Below are positions 1 through 10,776 of a stretch of DNA of 64,000 nucleotides, piece after piece. The stretch is from Paramacrobiotus metropolitanus (taxonomy: Eukaryota > Tardigrada > Eutardigrada > Parachela > Macrobiotidae). The stretch lies in assembly GCF_019649055.1 (NCBI RefSeq), contig NW_026570229.1:124001-188000 (forward strand), read 5' to 3'. A program made the translations under genes and the position numbers. The notes under the pieces are model-generated. The model did not search any database, was not told the origin of the DNA, and saw nothing but the letters and a program-made list of their open reading frames with translations. Positions within the stretch are counted from its first letter, which is position 1; each line of letters opens with the position of its first letter.

Positions 1-8
1 TTCATCCA

Positions 9-406
9 TTATCGACGGCGAAAATTTAATTGCAGAACCGTTGTTCCTTTATCAAAATCAACTGCACGTCCTTCAAGATCAGTTATCGAAAAGAGTAAAC
101 GATCAAACTGACTGTTTTCGACGTTAATGTACTGCAGTTTAGGAACGTGAGGCTCGCCCGTCACTTGCTTGGTCGGAACAATCGCGAGAGATACTCGAGT
201 TTTGTTGACAATTTGACTTCGCACTAGACCACTTAACACACAACGTTCCCAGATTTTTGATCTCAAGTTCGGCGGACATTGCAGATACGACAAAGCTACT
301 TCAAATTCAGTCAGTAATTGAATATAATTAGGCAAAACACACTGAACTCGGACGACGAGTTGCCAGCCACAGCATCCGAAGTGACAGTTATATTGAAATT
401 ATCCAT
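9..406 (-). pseudogene. Polinton minor capsid (penton-like) protein, short and frameshifted
   Basis: A virion structural protein in the Polinton/adintovirus family. The first reading frame starts at ATG 406-404 with an N-terminus of the family type (MDNF, then a beta strand and an Asn-rich turn). It breaks after about 32 codons. The rest continues in another frame from about 335 to the TAA at 9-11 and holds the family-like FEVALSYLQCPP block. Its end shows the expected pattern: a hydrophobic strand, LEGRAVDFDKGTTVLQLNF, then a basic terminus. The family protein is normally several hundred residues, so the middle appears deleted (about 130 codons here). It lies about 100 bp downstream of the integrase in the same direction. 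A TTCGAA palindrome sits 31-38 bp upstream of the ATG. The family call rests on recall of the N- and C-terminal patterns; no catalytic residue exists to confirm it. Confidence 0.55.
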
Positions 407-512
407 TCTTCAAACTAGAGTAGGAAATACAAAAATTTCGAAAACAAAGTGTGTAACTAACACTCTCAGAGAAATAAGACACACGTACACGACCTTTTCG
501 AAATTCTATGTC

Positions 513-1733
513 TTATACAAGTACGAGTCCCAAGCGCTTAAGTTGTGCAACGGAAATCCATTTATCAAACTTGTGCCAACCAACGTATCAAAACTTTGTT
601 GCCTTTTCGCGAGAGCACTGCGATTTCAGCAGACTCAGGAGTGTCTTTAGGAACTTTCTGTACTTCCCACATGTAAAACCGCCCATCCATTTCTTCGTTC
701 AGTAAATCTTCAACTTTATACATCGAATTCTTCATGTATTTGCAAAGATTTTACTCGATATACTTCAATTGTCCACCCTGGTGTGTATCCTTCTCCATCT
801 GAGTTTTCTTCAGCGAAAGCCGAACAAAATCACCAACACGCGGTGTTTCTTTAATCGCTCTTTTGCTGCATATTTTGACTTGTCCCCGTAAAGAATTTTG
901 TTAAACTTTTCGGTTGTATCTTTTGTTACTTCGTTTGGCGTATGAAAATTTAAGCTTCTATGTGGGCTGTTGTTGTACGCATCAATAAATTTTTAACATC
1001 AATCCAATTTTTTTGTCCGGTTGTGCGAAAATATCTGAACAGCTTCGTGGATATAGTGCGATTGAGACGACTTGACCTGCCTTAATCTCAGCGTTGTTTG
1101 TTGAAAATGCTCAATTCCGTATTCGTTCATTAAACGTTGAAACTCAGAGTTGTAGAACTCAGTGCCCAAATCAGTTTGTACTTTATTAGGAACAAATCCA
1201 CAACGATTCAAAATTAAACGGAAAGCATTTTTCATCCACAGCACTTTTACGTTTAACTGGTTCAATCCAAGCACGACGAGAGAAGCAGTCTTCAACAACA
1301 AGAAGATAATTGTAGCCATCATTCTGATTAGCAAAAGCACTGTAATCAATGAGATCCGCCTGCAGCTGATCTTCAGGTCCAGAAACAACAAAACGTAAGC
1401 GTTGAAAATTTTCCGTACAGGCTTATGTAATGTACGCCCGCTGTCGACTAAAGAATTCCTTAACAGCGTCGGCGGCACAGTGTCTTTGGAATGTTTTTGC
1501 GCTTCCCGTAGAAGAGGAACGATACCGCCGAATGCGCCGGAGACGAAGGATCAAAATAAATTTTTTTCAGTAAATTTTCCATGGATGATTGTCGCGAGGC
1601 GACTGTCAAGTCCTTTGGAATCGCTGAGTTCAAAAACTGCATTCGCATTTGGCTTCTCCAAACAGTCAGGCATTTGTAAAACATTATGCACGAACAAATT
1701 TGAACATTCTGGCCAGTGTATTCTCGACGACAT
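513..1733 (-). pseudogene. Polinton integrase (DDE type) with C-terminal chromodomain, frameshifted
   Basis: Retroviral-type integrase that inserts the linear Polinton DNA. Order on the minus strand: an N-terminal block with YFDPSSPA near 1565, the catalytic core with the second catalytic Asp in TDLGTEFYN near 1180, and a following NRT/RYF block near 1000-1080. The chromodomain follows at about 710-520 (YKVEDLLNEEMDGRFYMWEV, then KVLIRWL, then DKWISVAQL). At least four frame changes separate these blocks. The box that normally carries the catalytic Glu (ExxNRT) reads SRLNRT in the best frame, so the third acidic residue seems lost. The end is the TAA at 513-515, or the TGA at 565-567 in the neighbouring frame. 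It lies between the capsid-like gene and the polymerase, the usual Polinton company. Identity as a Polinton integrase is secure; the exact start is not. Confidence 0.75.
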
Positions 1734-2063
1734 CTTTAAATAATGAACGCAACTGTTTCTTATTCACAGAGTTTAACAGGGTATAAAACAAACTTTCTTT
1801 ATATTGTCGATCTTCAACACGATTCAAACAAGTATGATTCATATCTAGGCGATAACAAGCGCGACACACCATTCTTTCCGATTTTAAAACTGCTGATTTA
1901 GTAGACAGCCAAGAATATATTTAAACGCCGCAGTACACGGCTTATAAGCAGTTCGTTTAGAGCAGTGGAAATCAAGACGATGATCGCAATCAGTGCATAA
2001 ACCCGAAATGAGTTCAAGCTTTAATGTACCATCATTAGCAGATTTTAAAGAACACATTTTCAT
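1684..2063 (-). pseudogene. Cys/His-rich ORF between polymerase and integrase
   Basis: I do not recognise this protein. It starts at ATG 2063-2061, about 20 bp after the polymerase stop, and encodes roughly 120 residues in two frames. The first half has C-x2-C (CTDC), then DFHC and a further Cys, as in a treble-clef or zinc-ribbon fold. The second half has CRAC followed by NHTC and a Lys/Arg/Leu-rich helical stretch. A frame change lies near 1880. It could be a separate small zinc-binding protein of the element, or an N-terminal extension of the integrase, whose first recognisable block begins about 120 bp downstream. The Cys spacing and open frame support coding; function is unknown. Confidence 0.35.
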
Positions 2064-2725
2064 TCGGAGAACACCATCAAAGATTAGTCGATAAAATATC
2101 CCGGATCGTCGTTATCGAGATCCTCAATAAGCATATCTGGATTAAAACGCTCCATCAACTGATTCACGATTTTAAACTCTAGAGAGTCAACTGCAGGAAA
2201 CGGTATACCGCGATAGCCAAGCGGAAAAGTTTCAAAGCCACGCCCAATTACACGGCTAGTTTACAGTACAAACCAATGCGGCGGATCAAGGGCACTGTTT
2301 GAATGCTTAGCTGATCGGTGTCTTTTTTAAACGTGATGTCATGACATGCAGTTATCTGTGCGGGACCCTCTCCAAACAACATTGACTTTAATGTTTTAAT
2401 ATTAACACGATCTTTCAGCCCATCACTCTTTGGGATTCCTTTGCACTTAATCCGCTGTTCACCGTTATCCATCACTTGGCAGTACGTTTTCTTAGCGAGT
2501 GCAGCCCATTCAACGAAATGTTTTCCACCAAGGTCGTCAGACAATTGACCAATTATCTCGCCAACGGGTGGATCAGGCATTCCCGAAACACTTACGAACA
2601 TTACAGAGTCAGTGTCGCAGGCGAGCAAGCGATCTTCTACAGTGCGCAGTGCTTTAAGCAATTCGAGTTGCTAGCTCAGTAGTGAATTTGCCGATGTACG
2701 GGTTAGTGCGGTTGTTTGGGGCTAC

Positions 2726-2791
2726 CTAAAAGAATTTTCGAAAAATGCAAGGAGATAAGCTCTCAGTCAACCAGAAGAGGAGAATTTACAC
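2726..2791 (-). other. Intron 3 of the Polinton polymerase gene (66 nt)
   Basis: The donor is GTGTAAAT at 2791 and the acceptor TTTTAG ends at 2726, phase 0. Splicing joins DGYENFDFV to VAPNNRTNPYIGKFTT, matching the block before motif C in the family. A TTCGAA palindrome (2737-2742) lies just upstream of the acceptor. Confidence 0.6.
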
Positions 2792-2969
2792 GACAAAATC
2801 GAAATTTTCATACCCATCCAGCCTTCTCTTGAAATGTAACATCAATCGAATTCCATCGTTAACCATCCGTACATCGTTGGTAATGTACTGATTGTTGAAA
2901 ACAATGTCCTTCATATCCTTGTACGTGTGGCAGTATTTATTCTGTCGATAAATTTCTTTCATGACATAC

Positions 2970-3025
2970 CTAATAAGGAAAATGATTCAAGAAATGATAG
3001 AACACTCTTGAATCACATTCCTTAC
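2970..3025 (-). other. Intron 2 of the Polinton polymerase gene (56 nt)
   Basis: The donor is GTAAGG at 3025-3020 and the acceptor TTATTAG ends at 2970, phase 2. Removing it joins polymerase motif B (ending CVWGR) to YVMKEIYRQNKYCHTYKD in frame, as the family requires. Unspliced frames stop within it. Confidence 0.65.
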
Positions 3026-4443
3026 CGTCCCCAAACGCAATTTGCACTGATTTTGCTGGAAGGACGTAAACCGGGATTACAGCTGACTTCTGTCTGGTAA
3101 AAACAATTCCGAGCTCTTCCTCATACTGCTGACAGTATCGAAGTTCCTCTTCGGCCGTTGTAATGTGCGAAGGAAAATCCGTTGCTGACGATTTTTGCGC
3201 GAATGAGATCGAGCAAAAACTTCGCAAAATTCCTCCTTGTTCGAGTGTTCTTTTGTGGAATCTTACTACGGCTCGGAAACTGATGGACTTCATAAACTTT
3301 CCGAATCAAATACCCGTCACTGACAGCCTGAGAAAGAAGAGGCGTGGTCCAAGCACCGTCGTGAAACTTCTCTTCCATTGGCCCATGAGTACAAGGCTTA
3401 GAGATATTTAACTGTTCTGAGCACGTCCTGCACAGAGTGTACACTGTTCGCCCGTCAGCCAATCGGCACGGAAGGGTGGGCACTTTCAACTCGTACGGCG
3501 GCCAGACAAGACAATACACAACCCCGAAATATTCACTCAGCCTGAATGGCTTTCTTGATGCCGGAAAGTCAGGAAAGATAATTTTCGGATGGCCGACAGG
3601 ATACTCTCCAAAGATCATGACTGATGGATACAAGGAAATGAAATCCAACGCTTTGCCCTTGCAGCCAGCTGGAACGTCTTTGTAGACCGAGAAAACTTCT
3701 GTTCGTCCACCGAACAAGTGATCACGAACATTCAAGCGCTTTCGAAAATCCTTGCCCACTGTGATTTCTCCGGTTTTAACTTTTTCATCGAAATCGCATT
3801 CCCATATGCTGCGGAACCCACGCACCCGCACTTCAGGGTTTTCTTGGTTGGGATAGACGTTTCGGATGTAATGCTCGATTCGTTTTGTTTCTTCCCGCAA
3901 CTCGCCAAACGTTTTCATTCTTACTGTATTCATGCGATTAGATTCGGAGAACACTTACGACAGCCATGCCAGAAACACTCCGTAAAATTGCCATGACATC
4001 GCCAAACTCGTCAAATCCGTCCACGGGTATGGTCCAATGTAAAGCTCCTCTAGTTTCCGGGCATGTTGTACCTCCGTTCCTGTTCTATTCTCGAACCATG
4101 TCATCCATTGAATTGCCATTCGCTCTGATTATGAGCCCTACCATAGCCGTTAGCTGGAAGGATGCTAATTGTCTCAGGCTGCAGGTAGTGTACCTGAAAG
4201 GCTTTCATAACGGCAGACGGGTTCGTGGGTTCATCAAAAGGATCCAATCCAGGGAACAGATTGGTAAACGATGCTCGTGTAATCTTGGCACACTCACGTA
4301 GAACTAGAACATCGTTCACGCAGTACTTCTCGCACTCGTCCATAAGATTGTAGTTATTGCCAAAGGAGGACACGGCATTCGCGTACCACTGCTCAAACTC
4401 TTTACTTTCGATGCAGACATTCTTTCAGTGTTGAAAAATTTTG

Positions 4444-4523
4444 CTGAAATTTCGAAAAGTCTTGGTAAGCGCCCTGCGACTCAAGCATGCGGATAAGTTA
4501 CAGCAAATTCGAAATTTTCGTAC
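4444..4523 (-). other. Intron 1 of the Polinton polymerase gene (80 nt)
   Basis: The donor GT is at 4523-4522 and the acceptor AG at 4445-4444, phase 1. Splicing joins a block ending GAVP to KFFNTERMSA, the expected spacing in the family; without splicing the insert is about 25 codons too long and contains a stop. TTCGAA palindromes lie at both ends of the intron (4508-4513 and 4451-4456). Confidence 0.6.
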
Positions 4524-6463
4524 CTGGTACTGCTCCAACGTAGTTTTCGTTTTCCGGTGTGTTAAACAGATACGGAAAAAATCCTTTAAGAACGAGATGA
4601 CTAATCCGAGATCTTTTGGAAGCTCTGCAAGACTTCTCGGCATGAATGACAGCGTATCGACGAATCTGGCATTTACTCCGGGAACCGTGATGAGGGTAAG
4701 ACTGGCTCCATCTTGAATTTTCCGAGCGTAATGTCCCTGTCCTTCAAGAGCGCGAAGGACGAAATAGTTGTCATATCGTCGACCGTTGTGTGAGAGAAAT
4801 GTGCACTCCTTTGTGTGCTTGAAGATCCATTCAAGCAAGTCATCGGCGCAAGAAGTGCCACGGAACGTCAAACTGAAATTATCGTCATCCAAACACATGA
4901 GCGCTGCCATATTTGGATAATGATATCGTGAAGAATCCAAGCCAGCTTCAAAGTCAAAACGAACTTCTTGCTGACGTATTTCTGAATCCGCAGCCTTGTG
5001 ATGTTCTTGCTCTGTTCGTTCCACGTCATCTGAACTAGCTTCACTGTCTGGTGCGCTGAGAACAGATTCGGCATCAAAGTATTCAAAGTCATCTGATTCG
5101 GCCAGTGTCTGATCATCCTCCAATGTTATGGTTTCACTATCATCACCATCATCGACATCGTCGACATCTACCAGGATGCTCTTCGAACGTTGAGATTTTT
5201 TCACCTTAGTCTTTCTTGCCTTCTCGCCACACAAAATATAGCACAAGTGATTCCGCTCTACCATTGCTTTGCAATTTTGCACTGAGTTGCATAGCACTGA
5301 TGCGGTCCGCTCATAGCAGATTCGGTGGGTTAACAAACAGTCCACACTCCGAACATCTTTCCAAACTTCGCATATCGTTTTGCCTTTTGTGAGATAACTT
5401 TTGTTTGCCTTGTGGTTGTCGAAGCATTTTTAGAATAAAATGTTCTGTTGCAGTCTTTGCAAAGGAAGTCTTCGCGAGGCCAGTCGTATCGTCCTCGCCC
5501 GTAACACTTGATACCGCTACACAGATTACAGAACCCAAAACATTTGTGTTGTCGTTTGCTTCTGTTGAATACTCCGCAAGTTTCACATCTGCCTTCGAAT
5601 CCCATCAGCGCATGAGGTTTCACGACGGCATCGAAGTGCTTGTTGTGGTAAATTAGAGTCACGAGGTGTTTGCACTCCGGAGAATCGTAGGTTTCGGAAA
5701 ACTGGCATTCCGCGTCGATAACACGTAGTTGACAGTCGTACCGCTCACGTAAGAGTTCCGAAAACTTGTCTAGCTCCGGCAATCTGCAGGGGTTCCGGGA
5801 TAAACCTTAGCTTGCCAACGCAAGTTTTGAGCAAGCTCATGCTGGGGCTTCTTGTTGGAATCCCGGATTTTCTTATAGTTTGAAGCTCCAGTACATTAGC
5901 AAGTACGACAGCTATAGCTCTAGAGCAGCATAGGACATTATCTGGGTCATACTTAGCATCTGGGCAAATAACCACAACGCTCTTACGATGCTCAAGATAC
6001 TCCGAGAGTTTGAAAGCCAGCCGATTCTTTTTATGGAACGATTGCTTCCCGCTCCTGTGATGTTATGAACCACTAGAAACGTGCACCGAAAAGATTCCGA
6101 GAACGTGAATTCGGTATTCCCACTACGGTTGGCTCGTTCGATTAAGTCAAGAACCGTCTTGGCGCTTAAGTGGTCAGCTTTCATTGTTCCCGTAGACACG
6201 GCGCCTCGTGAGCGAATCATGTTGAAGAATTACACGAACAGCGTCACCGGGTTCGATCTGAGTGGGTGATTGTAAAGATAGCTTAAGAGATGTTCAAACA
6301 TGAAGTACAGCCGGTACATAGAACCTTCAGCATCAGTGGGGTCTATATGATCATGACGAAAGATGGTGAAGCTGTCCTCGACAGTGTTAAAGCGCACTGA
6401 TGGTGTGATCTGACGAGTCTCTGGCTTTATTGAATATGCCGGGCTACAATTACACAAGTACAC

Positions 6464-6809
6464 TTACATTTTTCGAATATGATTGATAAAGCGAATCGCA
6501 AAAACAGTACCGTGGAACAGTTACCATGCAAAATCGAAATTCACGGAAGGCTGATATTCATTAAAATTACAACACAGAATAACATGTAACAGTAATGTGA
6601 AGGACTAATTGCAAAGTTCAGCTTGAAAAAAATTAAAAAACAGTACAACTGATAAGAACTTGCGCTTGTGTGGATTCCTTTGAGTAAAATTGAAATTTGA
6701 CGACCTTTAAGCGATGGAACGACTTACAGACGGTGACGAAAAGCATTCTGACGGACAATCGGAGCTGCAGGATCGATACCGCGAGAGCTCGTTGGCATTC
6801 CTGCGCCGG
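6464..6809. other. Non-coding spacer upstream of the Polinton polymerase
   Basis: AT-rich gap between the divergent ends of two minus-strand genes. It contains a TTCGAA palindrome at 6472-6477 followed by ATG and a donor-like GTAAGTG on the minus strand, so a tiny first exon of the polymerase is possible. No other gene is seen. Confidence 0.4.
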
Positions 6810-8359
6810 TCATACGTTTGGCTCCTCCCGTCCATGGACGAATTCCTGATAGAACAGTCGGTTCATCTCGCTTCGCAAACGCTGCTCTTGCTCACACAAC
6901 CGCTCTCGACGTTGTCGCTCTTCCATCTCTCTCAGCTCACGCATATAGGCGTCATACCCTCGCGGTCCGTGACCACCTTCCGCAAACAGTTGTGTCATCG
7001 GGCTTTGATACGGCTGCTGATATGGCTGGTGCGACTGATGATAGTCTACGATTAAATGTCTTTACGTTAGAATAATATACTGACTACTGGAAAAAAAAAG
7101 AGCGAAAATATGCTGTGCACTGCTTACTTGGTACGAAGTTGGTGCTGGATGCGCTGAACACTGCCGGATCCGAGAGGTACGATCCATTCTGCTTCGTGTA
7201 CCCTGGACGTAGACGGTGTAGAAAAATTGTTACGGGTTAGCATCCCGGCTCCGTTCTGGACAGCGTAGTTTGGTGAAACTTGACTCATGGGAGAGAAACT
7301 AGGAACGGGTGCCATGGTTTTGCCTGTACCAGTGACACTCTGATGCAGTGGATGATACACTGCAAGAACGAAAATTTCGAAAAGGATGGTAGAATCTACG
7401 CGTTTATACGATAATAGACGATTTACAAAACAATTTCGAAAAACTGTTATCCTGCTGAAAATTGAATTTTGAAATTCTTTAAAACACTCTCGGTAAAAGA
7501 TAACTTACTTCCAGTCGAGCTTGCCACAACTTCGTGGAAGGTTTGGTTGAGAAAACCGCTTTCGCTTGGCGACTTTCATTGGAGCATCCGGGGATAGTGC
7601 GACGCTTCCGGCTGGCGTTGGAGATGGGGGCGGGAAATGATTTCAATTTCTGGAAAGTCACTACTTCCGGTCTGCAAGTGAATGTTTTCTTTATCAGCGC
7701 CCGTTGAATCAACAATTCCCAAGCTCTCCAAAACTTCATTTCTTCGTCGTTAGGCATGATTGCTGGCATAGAAGCATGGTGGATCATAAATGTCGGCGCT
7801 CGTGTTGAGAACTGCCTCTTTTCCGTCAACCGTTGTGCGTCGTTGCCAAAAGCGCATACGGCGGATACTTCTGCATTTTCGGCACAGGATACGCACACTT
7901 CGTCAAACGGTCGTAATTCCCGGATCCAGAACGGGATTGCCACGAACATGGTGTAATGGTTCATCAGAAAACCCAGTTCTTCGGCACCAAGCGAATGCGC
8001 GTACACCACTGACCCAGCATTGGTAGGACGAATCGGAACCGTATCGATAAACTCGCTGGCTGCCACTCGCTCAACACGATCGTAGTTTAGCTGGTAAACT
8101 GTCTCGCCCAATTCAGAGTAAAATTGACCGAGAAACACAACGGACGATCAGCGTCTCCGAACAGATACACGAGCGAGCGCTCGTTCAAAACTCGCTGGGC
8201 TGCAACACCTCCTGCGGCCAGTACGACTTGCATGTGATCTCGCAACTCATGTCCACGCACGTTGGTACCAGGTATTTTGGCAACAAAAGCATTGACCAAC
8301 GCCCGGAAGATAAGAGATTCTTTGCAAGACTTAACTCTGGATTTAACCTTTCGAGACAT
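6810..8359 (-). CDS. Unrecognised Polinton-associated gene, at least two introns, frameshifted
   Basis: I do not recognise this protein. It starts at ATG 8359-8357, directly after a TTTCGAAA palindrome, with a basic N-terminus (MSRKVKSRVKS). A frame change near 8130 leads into a globular stretch of about 170 residues (8130-7660) with CVSCAENAEVSAVC. A Pro/Lys-rich linker follows, with KRKR in one frame near 7575. An intron (7360-7508) then leads to a Ser/Gln/Pro-rich, disordered-looking segment (7359-7127). A second intron, donor GTAAGC near 7125, ends near 7045 and leads to a QPYQQPYQSP repeat and an Arg/Glu-rich helix, ending at 6810. Coding is supported by the shared composition over the exons. 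Its place upstream of the polymerase in the same orientation suggests a structural or replication protein of the element, which is inference. Exact exon phases do not all fit without an indel. Confidence 0.45.
7360..7508 (-). other. Intron in the unrecognised Polinton gene (149 nt)
   Basis: The donor is GTAAGT at 7508 and the acceptor TTCTTGCAG ends at 7360. It contains two TTCGAA palindromes (7376-7381 and 7435-7440), one just upstream of the acceptor as in two polymerase introns. The exon phases match only in one of the upstream frames. Confidence 0.5.
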
Positions 8360-8366
8360 TTTCGAA

Positions 8367-9002
8367 AGGACGACATTTGCGATAAAAAGCGAAAAACAGT
8401 ACGATGCGATTTAAAACTGCAGGAAAATGCGAGCAACGGCTTTCCGAAGACAGTAATGTAAACGAGATGTGAGGTTAGCTGACCAATGGCAAGAAGTCAA
8501 ATGAATCTACTCTCAGCATTATGAAATGTTGGAAATGATATTGACCTGGTTTCGTGTGATAATAGTTATACGAACGACCAATCAGCTATTGCACAACATT
8601 ATTAGTCTGCGGTATCAGTTGCTATTTACACCGCCCACGACGCGCAAACTTTTACAGGCCCATGCAAACTTTGCGCAAGGCAGAGAAACAGAAAAGACAC
8701 ATACGCATTGGCCGACATCTGTTTTCATAATTGTGTTAAATTGAGCTATACGATGCGACACAAATGCGCAACAACCAAGCGGAACGCTTGGCTTATTATA
8801 CCACAATTACCGTATCGAAATGACACGCGATTTAACAATTTATACACATTACTTCTTCAACGGTTCGCTTGACAAAAGTAGTTGACAACAGAATAATAGA
8901 AAAACAAACAGCATTTATTTGAAAGAGATCTTACAACTGTTTTCTTTAGCACGCGCTGCACGGTCTCTCGTTCAGCATAGCACTGTTCAGCAATGAAATC
9001 GG
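8367..9002. other. Intergenic stretch, no gene seen
   Basis: Moderately AT-rich DNA between two minus-strand genes. I see only short unsupported frames, no RNA gene and no clear repeat. Confidence 0.4.
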
Positions 9003-9504
9003 TCACAACAACAAGATTATGTTTTTCTTCCCATGCGCTGCAATATACTCATAACACATCTGGTACAATTCCAGCAGCAGCCTCTTCACGTCTTCTGTTT
9101 TATAAAAATCTTTAGCCAAGAGACTGCAGTGAGATGCGGAACGATGGACAAGCTCTGCCATTTTATCCACGATGGCGTCATCGCAGCCAACAGTCTCTTT
9201 CACCGCTTGATCGATACACGTGCGGTAGTCTTTGGCACGCTAGTGTCAGGTTCGACAGCCGCCCTTCTTCATCAAAAACCCTTTTCAGGGACGGCATAAC
9301 CCTGCACAACAAATGCTTCATCCCTTTTACGCCGTTCGCTTCCTGCGGCCGCTTTGGTTTCCTTATTTGGCTCGCGCTTTAGATGAGCACAAATAACTAC
9401 GGTCATAGCTCGCTGCGCAGTTGCGTTGTACCGGCTAACCAGCTCTTCGTCCGTTAGCTGAGCGCGTTCTTTGCTTCTTTCCAATATTCTTCCCTAACAG
9501 CCAT
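9003..9504 (-). pseudogene. Unrecognised small helical protein, two frameshifts
   Basis: I do not recognise it. ATG 9504-9502 opens MAVREEYWKEAK. After a shift near 9465 the frame gives a helical stretch ending KREPNKETKAAAGSERRKRD, then VVQGYAVPEKGF. A second shift near 9270-9200 leads to an amphipathic Leu/Lys-rich end (KMAELVHRSASHCSLLAKDF) with the stop at 9003. The total would be about 165 residues, charged and mostly helical, with no signal peptide or metal-binding motif. It is the outermost minus-strand gene of the Polinton block and may be its last gene, or an unrelated neighbour. Confidence 0.4.
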
Positions 9505-10036
9505 CTACAAAATATCTTCATTTTATTTTAAAACTTTTCGTTTTGAAGTATTACTTAACGAAGCGATCAAGCGAAGCGAAGCAGCGAAGCACACACGCAA
9601 TTACGGCCCATTCACACAAGCAAAGAAAAATAGCAGCTGGGCTAGACTACCGATACTCTGGATTATTATTAGAAAAAGATCAGCAACAATAAGAATCAGT
9701 GCATACAAGCACATTTTTTGCATAGCCAACAACAACGCATACATCCACAACACTAGCAAAAAATTTCGAAAAGCATGGTAAACTAGCCTAGAAATGCGTT
9801 ACATAATATTACGTTATTTGACAATTTCGAAATAATTTTAAATTTTGATACTTTAAAAAATTTCTGTACATTGCGTAGTGCATTACGTAAAGGCTACAGG
9901 AAGTAACGGGTTGCGCACAGTTTAAGTAATTTTAAAAATATAATTAGAGCGCATGACATAAGTGCACTGTACCGTTACGTTGGTTGCGTAGTGGCGCTAA
10001 CAGAGCATGCATACTACTCATCCTATTTAATTGTAC
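9505..10036. other. AT-rich intergenic stretch with short GCGAAGC repeat
   Basis: No gene is seen. A small imperfect tandem of GCGAAGC lies near 9560-9590, and two TTCGAA palindromes lie at 9765 and 9826. This is probably the outer edge of the Polinton; no terminal inverted repeat could be matched inside the window. Confidence 0.35.
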
Positions 10037-10042
10037 TTTATT
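10037..10042 (-). terminator. Polyadenylation signal AATAAA
   Basis: AATAAA on the minus strand, about 8 nt after the stop codon (10050-10052) of the three-exon gene. Position and orientation fit a 3-prime end signal for that gene. Confidence 0.5.
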
Positions 10043-10049
10043 TTCAAAA

Positions 10050-10613
10050 TTATAGAAAAAATATGAAAATTTCAGAAATTCCTAGTTTTTTAGTATTTTT
10101 ATAAAGTTTACAGTGTAAACTTACTTTCGTGAAAGTGAGGAGGACGTGGGACCAAATAGAGGACGGTGAATCACGAGGATCAGGCACACAGGCAGATACA
10201 GCAGGTTCTTCTTGGACAGAGCCTGTGAATCGCAAAAACCCAATATCAAACCCGTGATTTTATAAAATAAAAATATTTTGTAAGTTTTTCTACCTTTTTC
10301 GAGGTAGAAGAAGAGTGTCTCGCTAAGGTACAGGCACAGATCGAAGATCGACTGATAGAGACCTGCAAAGCAGTACACTGCACTGTACAGCAGATCACAC
10401 ACAGTAACACACAGCACCTTCCAAAAATACATTTTTCAGTACAAAAATACTGAAATAACAAGTAAAAAAACTTACTGTACAGTCCGATATGACGCGGGCC
10501 GAGTGGAAAGGCACGTTTTCCACACAACAATCGCAGTCCGAGACACTCACCAGGATGAATCCTGCAAAACACAGTACGCCAGTGACAGTGGCGGAGCAAC
10601 ACTCTGGTGCCAT
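10050..10613 (-). CDS. Three-exon gene for a small Cys-rich membrane protein
   Basis: I do not recognise the family. Exons are 10613-10476, 10417-10294 and 10222-10050. Introns of 58 and 71 nt have GTAAGT/GGAAG and GTAGAA/CACAG ends and phases 0 and 1 that join perfectly, giving 144 codons. The start ATG 10613-10611 follows GAAATT. Residues 10-25 are hydrophobic (TVTGVLCFAGFILV), followed by a Cys-dense segment (SDCDCCVEN). Exon 2 is hydrophobic and aromatic (CDLLYSAVYCFAGLYQSIFD), ending FFYLEK. Exon 3 is an acidic/Pro tail, then a Lys/Leu-rich end. One or two membrane spans are likely. The intact splicing, AATAAA just downstream and lack of frame breaks contrast with the transposon genes on both sides, so this may be a live host gene. 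A donor-like GTAAGT at 10124 could give an alternative end. Confidence 0.6.
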
Positions 10614-10776
10614 AATTTCAGTAGACTTACTGAATTCCGTACGTGCTCTAGGTTTGGCCAAGTGGCGAAGGCATCAGTTCCACAAAACCTGGAAGAAAAC
10701 AGGTTGCTGCCAGCAAAACACACAAAGAGCGCTCGAATGCACGCACGTCACGCATGAGCGCACTAATTATATTTAA

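Larger units (their letters stand above)
2084..6463 (-). pseudogene. Polinton protein-primed DNA polymerase B, intron-containing and frameshifted
   Basis: Replicative family-B polymerase of the element. An N-terminal region (6463-5745) carries the family CCSRAIAV block. A Cys-rich zinc cluster follows at 5700-5430 (CETC, CNLC, CKDC pairs), then an acidic linker. Exonuclease motifs follow: Exo I RFDFEAG near 4970, Exo II SHNGRRYDNYF near 4790, Exo III YCVNDVLVL near 4320. Polymerase motifs are A (DFISLYPSVM near 3640), B (SKISANCVWG near 3050) and C (CDTDSVMF near 2610). The C-terminus ends at TAA 2084-2086. All catalytic residues I can locate are present. Three phase-consistent introns are visible (4444-4523, 2970-3025, 2726-2791). 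At least eight frame changes, for example near 6235, 6045, 5780, 4600, 4115, 3180, 3090 and 2260, break the reading frame. Length matches a complete polymerase of well over 1,000 residues. A second, shorter copy lies at 26985-27702. Confidence 0.9.
437..9831. repeat. Dispersed TTCGAA palindromes in non-coding parts of the Polinton
   Basis: The palindrome, usually inside TTTTCGAAATTT, occurs at 437, 497, 2737, 4451, 4508, 6472, 7376, 7435, 8361, 9765 and 9826. All these copies are in introns or gene-flanking AT-rich DNA. Two abut possible starts (TTTCGAAAATG at 8366-8357; TTCGAAAAATG at 6477-6467). Three introns carry one within about 5-25 nt of the acceptor. Chance would give roughly two or three in this length. 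A few further copies fall in coding DNA. Confidence 0.4.

Noticed and set aside
2791-2810. Donor GTATGAAAAT resembling the intron-1 donor GTACGAAAAT, as proof of identical introner ends
   Set aside because: The family alignment shows the GTATGAAAAT bases at 2810 are coding (DGYENFDFV); the phase-consistent donor is GTGTAAAT at 2791, so the resemblance is not of two intron ends.
6444-6467. 24-nt intron GTAAGTG...TTGTAG at the polymerase start
   Set aside because: Too short for a metazoan spliceosome; a frame or start problem is more likely.
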